Below, piece after piece: positions 1 through 5,494 of a stretch of DNA of 7,323 nt. Position numbers and translations under genes: made by a program. Each line of letters begins with the position of its first letter. Position 1 is the stretch's first letter. The notes below the pieces were generated by a model that was given only the letters and a program-made list of their open reading frames with translations, did not search any database and was not told the origin of the DNA. The DNA lies in assembly GCA_934256695.1 (NCBI GenBank), contig CAKQPE010000106.1:1-7323 (forward strand), read 5' to 3'. Source of the DNA: an uncultured Eubacteriales bacterium. Its GTDB lineage: Bacteria > Bacillota > Clostridia > Lachnospirales > Anaerotignaceae.

Positions 1-235
1 CTGTCTGGTCACATGCCGCATGACCGTCCTGGTCATAAGCAGCCTTCTTGTCAGGGTTAGAAAGAACCTCGTAAGCCTCATTGACTTCCTTCATCATTTC
101 TTCGGCTTTTTTATCTCCCGGATTATTGTCAGGGTGATATTTTTTAGCCATTTTTCTGTATGCTCTTTTTATTTCACTGTCCGAAGCACCTTTTTGTATG
201 CCAAGGACTTCATAATAATCTCTTTTTTCTGCCAA
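1..235 (-). CDS. dnaJ: DnaJ (Hsp40) co-chaperone, N-terminal part only; runs off the left edge
   Basis: Seen: translating from a TTG at 235 gives 78 residues that open with AEKRDYYEVLGIQKGAS, carry the catalytic HPD triad at residues 34-36, and continue through NEAYEVLSNPDKKAAYDQ. This is a complete J domain (about residues 4-68), cut off before the Gly/Phe-rich linker, zinc-finger and C-terminal substrate-binding domains. Known of the family: the J domain docks on DnaK and stimulates its ATPase while DnaJ delivers unfolded client protein in the cytoplasm. The TTG start is chosen because no ATG lies near the expected N terminus and because a near-perfect ribosome binding site sits 6 nt upstream. 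It is the last gene seen of the hrcA-grpE-dnaK-dnaJ operon, 180 nt after dnaK. The residue before the usual Gly-His after the J domain is Asp (YDQDGH), where Phe or Tyr is more common; this is a minor oddity. The identification is secure; whether the rest of the gene is intact cannot be seen. Confidence 0.96.
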   Translation of the reverse strand, partial: MAEKRDYYEVLGIQKGASDSEIKRAYRKMAKKYHPDNNPGDKKAEEMMKEVNEAYEVLSNPDKKAAYDQDGHAACDQT

Positions 236-241
236 TTTAAT

Positions 242-250
242 TCACCGCCT
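242..250 (-). promoter_or_regulatory. Ribosome binding site of dnaJ, supports a TTG start
   Basis: On the minus strand this reads AGGCGGTGA, one mismatch from the full anti-Shine-Dalgarno complement AGGAGGTGA. It lies 6 nt before TTG at 235. With the MAEKRDYYEVLG-type N terminus it fixes the start codon as TTG. Confidence 0.8.
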
Positions 251-255
251 GTATA

Positions 256-269
256 AAAGCCGAAGCTTT
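256..269 (-). other. Small UUCG-loop hairpin in the dnaJ leader
   Basis: On the minus strand this reads AAAGC-TTCG-GCTTT: a 5-bp stem closed by C-UUCG-G, an exceptionally stable RNA tetraloop, directly followed by another T and then TATAC. It sits 5 nt upstream of the dnaJ ribosome binding site. The stem is short and AT-rich, so it is at best a weak terminator or attenuator. It may instead mark or protect a processed 5' end of the dnaJ message. The structure is seen; any role is inferred. Confidence 0.4.
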
Positions 270-291
270 AACCGATATATCTATATTTAAT

Positions 292-320
292 GAGACAGGA
301 ACAAAAAATCCCTGCCCTAT
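292..320 (-). repeat. Hairpin repeat, copy 2 (dnaJ-proximal), in the dnaK-dnaJ spacer
   Basis: The plus strand reads gagacaggaac, six A, tccctgccctat. It matches copy 1 at 364-388 apart from two extra A in the loop and changes in one stem arm. As minus-strand RNA the arms AGGGCAGGGA and UUCCUGUCUC pair over nine positions, with three G.U wobbles; as plus-strand RNA those positions would be A.C mismatches. This suggests selection for a hairpin in the operon transcript. No long U run follows, so it is not a standard terminator. Confidence 0.6.
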
Positions 321-363
321 TTATTTTCATTTTTTAGTATACAATAATTTTTCCAGCAATTAT

Positions 364-388
364 GGGGCAGGAACAAAATCCCTGCCCC
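364..388 (-). repeat. Hairpin repeat, copy 1 (dnaK-proximal), in the dnaK-dnaJ spacer
   Basis: GGGGCAGG at 364-371 and CCTGCCCC at 381-388 form a perfect 8-bp GC-rich stem. In minus-strand RNA the stem extends to 10 bp (GGGGCAGGGA with UUCCUGCCCC, loop UUUUG). It begins 27 nt after the dnaK stop. What follows is ATAATTGC, not a U run, so efficient intrinsic termination is doubtful. It more likely blocks 3'-to-5' decay of the upstream hrcA-grpE-dnaK message or partly attenuates dnaJ. The structure is seen; the role is inferred. Confidence 0.65.
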
Positions 389-415
389 TATTAATTTGCT
401 TCTTCTTAATCAGAA

Positions 416-2257
416 TCAGATTTCTTTGCCGCTACCGTCAACTACATCATCGTTTCCGCCGTTTGGCTGTGCTCCTTCAGCTCCTGCCTGCTGTGCATTC
501 TGCTGATAAAGTTTTTCTGAAATCTTGTAGAATTTCTGTGTAAGTTCATCTGTTGCTGTCTTGATATTTGCAACATCTGTATCTGTCATTGTTTCTACCT
601 GCATATCTTTTACAAGGTCTTTAAGTTTGTTAAGTTCGCCTTCGATGTCAGCTTTTTCAGAGTCATCAATCTTGCCTTCAAGTTCACCAAGTGTCTTTTC
701 TGTCTGGAATATGATAGAATCCGCACCGTTCTTAGCGTCGATAGCCTCTTTACGTTTCTTATCGGCTTCTGCGAACTGTTCAGCCTCTCTTACAGCCTTG
801 TCAATTTCTTCATCGCTGAGGTTTGTGCTTGCTGTAATTGTGATTGACTGTTCCTTGCCTGTACCAAGGTCTTTAGCTGATACATGAACAATACCGTTGG
901 CATCAATATCGAATTTAACTTCAATCTGAGGAATACCTCTTCTTGCAGGAGCAATACCGTCAAGTCTGAACATACCAAGTTCCTTGTTGTCCTTTGCAAG
1001 TGGTCTCTCACCCTGTACTACACGAATATCAACTGCACTCTGGTTATCTTCTGCTGTTGAGAAAATCTGAGTCTTTGTTGTAGGAATTGCTGTGTTCTTT
1101 TCAACAATCTTTGTAGCTACGCCACCAAGAGTTTCGATTGAAAGTGAAAGTGGTGTAACATCAAGAAGCATAATGTCGCTTGCACTTGAATCGCCTGAAA
1201 TCTTGCCGCCCTGTATAGCTGCACCGATAGCAACACATTCATCAGGGTTAATGCCTTTGAATGGATCTTTGCCTGTAATCTTCTTAACAGCTTCCTGAAC
1301 AGCTATAATTCTTGTTGAACCACCTACAAGAAGAATCTTGTCAAGTTCTGAAGCACTGAGACCTGCATCTTTTAATGCTGTGTTTACAGGGCCCATTGTT
1401 CTGTCTACAAGGTCAGCTGTAAGTTCATCGAATTTAGCTCTTGTAAGTGTAACATCAAGATGTTTTGGTCCGTCCTGATTCATTGTGATGAAAGGAAGGT
1501 TTATATTTGTTGAAGTTACTGTTGAAAGGTCTTTTTTAGCTTTTTCGGCAGCTTCTTTAATTCTCTGCATTGCCATTTTATCTGTTCTTAAATCCATGCC
1601 TTCTGCCTTTTTGAACTCAGAAACAAGGTAATCCATAACCTTCTGGTCGAAGTCATCGCCGCCGAGGTGTGTATCACCGCTTGTTGCAAGAACCTCGATA
1701 ACGCCGTCACCGATTTCGATAACGGAAACATCGAATGTACCGCCGCCAAGGTCGTAAACAAGTATCTTCTGCTCATTGCCGTTATCAAGACCATAAGCAA
1801 GAGCTGCTGCTGTAGGTTCGTTGATGATACGTTTTACATCAAGACCTGCAATCTTACCTGCATCTTTTGTTGCCTGTCTCTGTGAGTCTGAGAAGTAAGC
1901 AGGAACTGTAATAACCGCTTCTGTTACTTTTTCGCCAAGATAGCTTTCTGCGTCTGATTTAAGTTTCTGAAGAATCATAGCTGAAATCTCCTGTGGAGAA
2001 TAGCTCTTTCCTTCGATTGTTACTTTGTAGCTTTCACCCATGTGACGTTTAATTGAACTGATTGTGTTGTCAGGGTTTGTTATAGCCTGTCTTTTAGCTG
2101 CTTCACCGATAAGTCTTTCGCCTGTCTTTGCAAAACCTACTACAGAAGGAGTTGTTCTTGCACCGTCTGTGTTTACGATTACTACCGGCTGTCCGCCTTC
2201 CATTACTGCTACACAAGAGTTTGTTGTACCAAGGTCAATACCTATTACTTTTCCCAT
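416..2257 (-). CDS. dnaK: Chaperone protein DnaK (Hsp70), complete
   Basis: DnaK folds and refolds cytoplasmic proteins by ATP-gated binding of hydrophobic segments, working with DnaJ and GrpE. Seen in the 613 residues: the phosphate-1 motif IGIDLGTTNSCVAV (5-18), Lys70 in SSIKRHMG, VITVPAYFSDSQRQATKDAG (115-134), the phosphate-2 motif DLGGGTFDVSVIE (169-181), the adenosine motif LLVGGSTR (309-316), the interdomain linker LLDVTPL (364-370), a beta substrate-binding domain (about 371-480), a helical lid (about 481-585) and a flexible Q/A/G-rich tail. The short ATPase domain, without the insert after residue 75 or so found in Gram-negative DnaK, fits a Gram-positive host. The start is firm: AGGAGG at 2266-2271 lies 8 nt before ATG. 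It follows grpE by 77 nt with no second CIRCE, so it should depend on the hrcA promoter. Oddities: Ile318 where Pro is usual after STRI, and a tail ending DDVVDGSGKEI rather than the common DDVVDADFxEV/I type. Confidence 0.99.
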   Translation of the reverse strand: MGKVIGIDLGTTNSCVAVMEGGQPVVIVNTDGARTTPSVVGFAKTGERLIGEAAKRQAITNPDNTISSIKRHMGESYKVTIEGKSYSPQEISAMILQKLKSDAESYLGEKVTEAVITVPAYFSDSQRQATKDAGKIAGLDVKRIINEPTAAALAYGLDNGNEQKILVYDLGGGTFDVSVIEIGDGVIEVLATSGDTHLGGDDFDQKVMDYLVSEFKKAEGMDLRTDKMAMQRIKEAAEKAKKDLSTVTSTNINLPFITMNQDGPKHLDVTLTRAKFDELTADLVDRTMGPVNTALKDAGLSASELDKILLVGGSTRIIAVQEAVKKITGKDPFKGINPDECVAIGAAIQGGKISGDSSASDIMLLDVTPLSLSIETLGGVATKIVEKNTAIPTTKTQIFSTAEDNQSAVDIRVVQGERPLAKDNKELGMFRLDGIAPARRGIPQIEVKFDIDANGIVHVSAKDLGTGKEQSITITASTNLSDEEIDKAVREAEQFAEADKKRKEAIDAKNGADSIIFQTEKTLGELEGKIDDSEKADIEGELNKLKDLVKDMQVETMTDTDVANIKTATDELTQKFYKISEKLYQQNAQQAGAEGAQPNGGNDDVVDGSGKEI

Positions 2258-2334
2258 AATCTATTCCTCCTAATTAAATCAAATATATATTCAAAATTAA
2301 GTATTATTTACTTATTTTAACTGCTTTTTAACTT

Positions 2335-2901
2335 TTAGTTTGCTACCTGTACCATACTGTGTCTTATTACTTTACCCTTGTGGGTATAGCCTTTAAGCAT
2401 TTCTATTGATATGGTATTTTCTCCGAAGTTTTCGTCCTCAATATGGCTTACTGCCGAATGAAGCTGTGGATTAAATACTTCGCCTACGGCAGGTATTTCT
2501 TCAACACCCATACCGTTAAGAGTTTCCTTGAACTGTTTAAGTATCATTTCAACTCCTTTTATGAATCCTTCGCCTTCACCGCCCTGTTTAATCTGGGCTG
2601 CAACAGCTCTTTCAAGATTATCCACAACAGGAAGTATCTTTTCTACGCTGTCTCTTACGCCGTCATCATACATATTGGCTTTTTCCTTTGATGTTCTCTC
2701 ACGGAAATTGTAAAACTCTGCCATGAGTCTCTGGTATTTGTCAACATACTCCTCAGCCTTTGCCTTAGCCTCTGCAAGTTCTTTATTTTCAGTGCTTTCC
2801 TCTGCCTCAACAGGTTCTTCGCACTGGTTAACAACTTCATCTATTGATTCTTCGATTACTTCTTCGTCTAAATTCTTATTTTCTTTATTTTCCTCTGCCA
2901 T
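2335..2901 (-). CDS. grpE: GrpE, nucleotide exchange factor for DnaK
   Basis: GrpE is a dimer that pries ADP out of DnaK, resetting the chaperone cycle, and acts as a thermosensor in some bacteria. Seen: an acidic, disordered N terminus (about residues 1-45), a long charged helix that would form the dimer coiled coil (about 45-85, containing YQRLMAEFYNFRERTSKEK), LPVVDNLERA, and the C-terminal beta domain with FNPQLHSAVSH and KGYTHKGKVIRHSMVQVAN, the family's characteristic ending. Two in-frame ATGs exist, at 2907 and 2901. The purine-rich site AGAAAGG at 2911-2917 is only 3 nt from the first but 9 nt from the second. I therefore choose 2901, giving MAEENKENKN and 188 residues, usual for the family. 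It lies 20 nt after the hrcA stop, clearly in the same operon. The function is certain; the start is likely. Confidence 0.97.
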   Translation of the reverse strand: MAEENKENKNLDEEVIEESIDEVVNQCEEPVEAEESTENKELAEAKAKAEEYVDKYQRLMAEFYNFRERTSKEKANMYDDGVRDSVEKILPVVDNLERAVAAQIKQGGEGEGFIKGVEMILKQFKETLNGMGVEEIPAVGEVFNPQLHSAVSHIEDENFGENTISIEMLKGYTHKGKVIRHSMVQVAN

Positions 2902-2921
2902 CTTCATTTTCCTTTCTGTTA

Positions 2922-3974
2922 TCAGGAGCCATCTTTATTCTTCTTATCATCAAGGTTTGTAAGTACGTCCTCTATGTTTTCAACCATAGAATTCAGAACC
3001 GATACAACCTGTGAATAATCCATTCTTGTAGGACCGAGTATTCCGATAGTTCCTGTTATGTTATCGCCAAACTCATATGTTGTGGTAACAATACTGCAAT
3101 CCTTCATTTCTTCTATTCCTGTTTCATTTCCTATATAAACCTGCATATCCTTGCCTGTGTTTTCGGCAAGCAGATTTGAAAGTGAATCTGTTTTTTCAAG
3201 AGTTTTAAAAAGCGATTTCGCTTTTTCAACATCACTGAACTCAGGAAAAGCAAGAATATTGTTTGTACCGCTGAAATGAAGCTTACCCATTCCGGAGGAC
3301 TTTCCTATTTCATCTATAAAATCCATAAGAAGCGAAACAATCTCATCATATCCGTTAAGGTCATTGTAAAGCTGGTCAACTAAAGCTGTATCAATGTTTT
3401 CTATTATCTGACCGTGAAGCTTATCGGATATAACTCTTGATATTTCATAAAGTCTGTCTTCGTCAGGCATATAGTGCAGAGAAACTATTTTGTTTCTTAT
3501 TACATTACCTTCAGCAGCTATTATTATCATAAGGTCTTTGTCATTAAGGGACATAAACCTTACTTTATTGAATGTTGTATTTTTTACCACAGGCTCAGAA
3601 AATATAGTGGTATAGTTTGTCATCTTTGATATAAGTCTGGCTGTTTCGTTCATAAGATATTCTATCTGATTTACATTTCTGTTAATCATGGTATTTACTA
3701 TCTTTTTGTCCTCATCGCCAAGCTTTTGCTGTTTGAGCATACGGTCAACATACAGTCTGTAGCCTAAATCGGAAGGAATTCTTCCGCTTGAGGCATGAGG
3801 CTGAATTATGAATCCCATTTCCTCAAGGTCACTCATCTCATTTCTGATGGTTGCAGAACTGACGCCGAGATCGTATTTCTTTGCTATCGTTCTTGAACCT
3901 ACAGGCTCAGCGGTTGCAATATAGTCTGTAATGATTGCCTGAAGTATTTTCAGTTTTCTTTCATCCAATGACAT
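2922..3974 (-). CDS. hrcA: HrcA, heat-inducible repressor that binds CIRCE
   Basis: HrcA dimers bind CIRCE operators and shut off class I heat-shock genes. In studied Firmicutes HrcA needs GroEL to stay active, so stress that occupies GroEL relieves repression. Seen: an N-terminal winged helix with EPVGSRTIAKKYDLGVSSAT (about residues 23-42), IRNEMSDLEEMGFI, then the diagnostic HASSGRIPSDLGYRLYVD (about 60-77), followed by the GAF-like and dimerisation regions. ATG 3974 gives MSLDERKLKILQAI, the expected N terminus, with AAGGAG at 3983-3988 lying 8 nt upstream. The frame stays open to a GTG at 4004, but that codon lies inside CIRCE and near the transcription start, so the 10 extra residues are almost certainly not made. 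The length of 350 residues is normal. It is the first gene of the operon and autoregulated, since CIRCE lies 23 nt before its start. Confidence 0.98.
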   Translation of the reverse strand: MSLDERKLKILQAIITDYIATAEPVGSRTIAKKYDLGVSSATIRNEMSDLEEMGFIIQPHASSGRIPSDLGYRLYVDRMLKQQKLGDEDKKIVNTMINRNVNQIEYLMNETARLISKMTNYTTIFSEPVVKNTTFNKVRFMSLNDKDLMIIIAAEGNVIRNKIVSLHYMPDEDRLYEISRVISDKLHGQIIENIDTALVDQLYNDLNGYDEIVSLLMDFIDEIGKSSGMGKLHFSGTNNILAFPEFSDVEKAKSLFKTLEKTDSLSNLLAENTGKDMQVYIGNETGIEEMKDCSIVTTTYEFGDNITGTIGILGPTRMDYSQVVSVLNSMVENIEDVLTNLDDKKNKDGS

Positions 3975-3982
3975 CTCAGCAT

Positions 3983-3988
3983 CTCCTT
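3983..3988 (-). promoter_or_regulatory. Ribosome binding site deciding the hrcA start
   Basis: The minus strand reads AAGGAG, 8 nt before ATG 3974. It rules in this start over the in-frame GTG at 4004, which has no such site and lies within the operator. Confidence 0.8.
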
Positions 3989-3997
3989 TTCTTTCTG

Positions 3998-4024
3998 TTA
4001 GCACTCACCTTAATCGAGTGCTAA
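3998..4024 (-). promoter_or_regulatory. CIRCE operator (HrcA binding site)
   Basis: Seen: TTAGCACTC at 3998-4006, a 9-base spacer, and GAGTGCTAA at 4016-4024. This is an exact match to the CIRCE consensus on both arms. It starts about 5 bp downstream of the predicted transcription start, so bound HrcA would block initiation or early elongation. In RNA the same arms would form a 9-bp hairpin in the leader. It is the only CIRCE in the window, implying that hrcA, grpE, dnaK and dnaJ respond together. Confidence 0.99.
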
Positions 4025-4035
4025 TTCATGTTTAT

Positions 4036-4064
4036 AAGATAACACCTATTTACATTTGTGTCAA
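4036..4064 (-). promoter_or_regulatory. Sigma-A-type promoter of the hrcA-grpE-dnaK-dnaJ operon
   Basis: On the minus strand, a perfect -35 TTGACA (4059-4064), a 17-bp spacer, and a -10 TATCTT (4036-4041; four of six consensus positions). The predicted start is near 4029, about 5 bp before CIRCE. A strong -35, weaker -10 and overlapping operator fit a housekeeping promoter held down by HrcA. Confidence 0.85.
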
Positions 4065-4123
4065 GGGTATTTTTTAATTTTTCTGCGAATTTTTTATTAT
4101 TTACAATTCATTCATATTCTGTT

Positions 4124-4158
4124 AAAAAAACGTAAAAAACTTGGAGTTTTGCCCCAAG
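4124..4158 (-). terminator. Intrinsic terminator of the padR-hemW operon
   Basis: As minus-strand RNA, CUUGGGG (4158-4152) pairs with CUCCAAG (4146-4140) over 7 bp including one G.U, with loop CAAAA. It is followed at once by six U, then ACG, then seven more U. The G.U pairs only in this direction (A.C in the other), so the terminator serves leftward transcripts. It separates the hemW operon from the heat-shock promoter about 60 bp further on. Confidence 0.88.
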
Positions 4159-4170
4159 GTCAAAATACAG

Positions 4171-4344
4171 ATAAAATCATTTTATAGTACGGAAGGGTTT
4201 GGGAAACGAACGGGTTTCCCAAATGGAATCCGCAGTCGGAATTTATTTCCGACGAGGAAAACAGCGGGTTTCAAGGCTTTTAAGCCGCCGGAACCCGTCT
4301 GTTTATTCCTCTGTTTAAACAAGTCGAAATCCTGATTTCGGCTT
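4171..4344. other. Array of consecutive hairpins between hemW and its terminator (structured 3' UTR, small RNA or repeat element)
   Basis: Nearly every base from 4198 to 4344 can be placed in a hairpin. In order: ATAAAAT/ATTTTAT (4171-4185, single-base centre); TTTGGGAAAC/GTTTCCCAAA (4198-4207 and 4214-4223, perfect 10 bp); GTCGGAA/TTCCGAC (4235-4241 and 4247-4253, perfect 7 bp); a long nested stem at 4254-4311; the palindrome GTTTAAAC (4313-4320); and CGAAATC/GATTTCG (4325-4331 and 4334-4340), whose outer pairs reach the hemW stop codon. By hand count, 63 of the 130 bases at 4191-4320 are G or C, clearly richer than the adjacent AT-rich spacer. No convincing reading frame or ribosome binding site is present. 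It could be a stable 3' UTR, a processed small RNA ending at the terminator at 4124-4158, or a palindromic dispersed element inserted here. I do not recognise a named RNA family. Confidence 0.6.
4254..4311. repeat. Long nested inverted repeat within the hairpin array
   Basis: GAGGA (4254-4258) pairs with TCCTC (4307-4311), AAACAG (4259-4264) with CTGTTT (4299-4304), CGGGTT (4265-4270) with AACCCG (4292-4297), and GGCTT (4275-4279) with AAGCC (4282-4286). Only small bulges interrupt this, so some 22 base pairs form one arm of 58 bases. All pairs are Watson-Crick, so strand direction cannot be read from it. Confidence 0.7.
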
Positions 4345-5479
4345 ATAATAAAAACTTTTCAAAAACAAAATTGCTTATGTCCGTTCCGTATTCCGTAAGG
4401 AATATGTTTCCGTTTTCACGCTTAATAAGCTTTTCCTCCAAAAGTTCATCAATAGCTTTTTTATATACACTGTCAACAGATGTTTTAAATCGTCTTTGAA
4501 ACTCTTTTTCGCTTATGCCCTTTGTCATTCTCAGTCCCATAAACATAAACTCGCTTATTTTGTCATTTTCCGAAAGAATTTCAATGTCTTCCTTTATATT
4601 ATTGTAATTTGAAAATCCCATATAATCCTTCATGTCATATGTGTTGTGAAATCTCTTTCCGTCGAAATAAGAATGAGCTCCCAGACCGAAACCGATATAT
4701 TCCTTCGTCTGCCAGTAAACACTGTTATGTCTGCTTTCAAAGCCTTCCTTTGCAAAATTACTTATCTCGTACTGATGATAACCATTGTTTGCTAAAATTT
4801 CTTTGGCAAGGTAATACATTTTCCTGTCAGTTTCTTCGTCGGCAGGCTTAATTTTTTCCTCGTCATACATTTTCTTAAAAGGAGTTCCTTCTTCTATAAT
4901 AAGACTGTATGCCGATATATGCTGTGGATTTAATTTTATAACCTTCTCCAGTGTCTCCTGCCAGTCATCTATTGTCTGGTTCGGCAGAGCAAACATAAGG
5001 TCACAGTTTATGTTTTTAAATCCGGCATCTTTTGCCATAGCCATGTCATCTACAAATGTTTTGTTGTCATGTATTCTTCCCAACATCTGCAAAATTCTGT
5101 CCTGCCACGCCTGTACTCCCATACTGAGCCTGTTTATTTCCATTGACCGCATTTCCGTAAGTTTCTTGAAATCCAGTGTTCCAGGATTTGCCTCACAAGT
5201 AATTTCCGCATTGTCGGCAACATCAAACCTACTTAAAACCGTATCCATTATTCTGCCAAGATCACGGCTTTCAAATACTGTAGGTGTTCCTCCGCCTATA
5301 AAAACAGTGTTTATCTTAAATCCGTCATATATTCTGCTGCCCTCTTTAAGTTCTCTTATAAGAGAATTTACATAATCACCGTATGTGTTTTCACAACCGC
5401 CGTATGACGGAAAATCACAGTAAAGGCACTTTCTTACACAAAATGGTATGTGTATATAAAGGCTTAAATCCTCACTCAA
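4343..5479 (-). CDS. hemW: HemW, radical-SAM heme chaperone (often misnamed oxygen-independent coproporphyrinogen III oxidase)
   Basis: HemW binds heme and a [4Fe-4S] cluster and is thought to insert heme into membrane respiratory proteins. Seen, numbered from the proposed start: YIHIPFC with the radical-SAM cluster cysteines Cys14, Cys18 and Cys21 (CVRKCLYC), then Asp-Phe in place of the fourth cysteine found in true HemN; the SAM-binding GGGTPT (62-67); ISAYSLIIEEGTPF (about 188-201); the HNxxYW motif HNSVYW (251-256), characteristic of HemW and implicated in heme binding; and a C-terminal HemN_C-type winged domain (about 305-378, EFMFMGLRMTKGISEKEF). Length is 378 residues, usual for the family. 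The frame is open to a TTG at 5494 directly behind the upstream stop. However, GGAG at 5488-5491 lies 8 nt before TTG 5479, giving MSEDLSLYIHIPFC, so I prefer 5479. It is the last gene of the padR operon and precedes hrcA, as in many Firmicutes. Confidence 0.95.
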   Translation of the reverse strand: MSEDLSLYIHIPFCVRKCLYCDFPSYGGCENTYGDYVNSLIRELKEGSRIYDGFKINTVFIGGGTPTVFESRDLGRIMDTVLSRFDVADNAEITCEANPGTLDFKKLTEMRSMEINRLSMGVQAWQDRILQMLGRIHDNKTFVDDMAMAKDAGFKNINCDLMFALPNQTIDDWQETLEKVIKLNPQHISAYSLIIEEGTPFKKMYDEEKIKPADEETDRKMYYLAKEILANNGYHQYEISNFAKEGFESRHNSVYWQTKEYIGFGLGAHSYFDGKRFHNTYDMKDYMGFSNYNNIKEDIEILSENDKISEFMFMGLRMTKGISEKEFQRRFKTSVDSVYKKAIDELLEEKLIKRENGNIFLTEYGTDISNFVFEKFLL

Positions 5480-5487
5480 AACAATCT

Positions 5488-5491
5488 CTCC
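5488..5491 (-). promoter_or_regulatory. Ribosome binding site supporting TTG 5479 for hemW
   Basis: The minus strand reads GGGAGAG around here, and its GGAG core is 8 nt from TTG 5479. No comparably placed site precedes the alternative TTG at 5494, which overlaps the GGGAG itself. Confidence 0.6.
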
Positions 5492-5494
5492 CAA

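Noticed and set aside
336..341. Possible -10 box TATACT (minus strand) for a private dnaJ promoter
   Set aside because: No acceptable -35 hexamer at 16-18 bp; the best candidate, TTGCTG, is only 12 bp away. An AT-rich stretch gives such matches by chance.
292..388. CRISPR-like repeat pair
   Set aside because: There are only two copies, they differ in the stem and loop, no third repeat exists and no cas gene is near. They are hairpins, not array repeats.
364..388. Full intrinsic terminator after dnaK
   Set aside because: The stem is strong, but no U run follows on the minus strand (ATAATTGC). Complete termination would cut dnaJ off from its only visible promoter.
2258..2334. Possible secondary promoter for dnaK in the 77-nt grpE-dnaK gap
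   Set aside because: The gap is very AT-rich, but no -35/-10 pair with good spacing and no CIRCE copy is present. Only the dnaK ribosome binding site is convincing.
20..2962. Several plus-strand and alternative-frame open frames over dnaJ, dnaK and grpE
   Set aside because: All lie opposite or within strongly conserved chaperone genes, have low-complexity translations and lack ribosome binding sites.
4141..4335. Plus-strand open frame of 64 codons across the hairpin array
   Set aside because: It starts with TTG without a ribosome binding site, is made of palindromes, and its translation shows no domain. The open frame is a by-product of the repeats.
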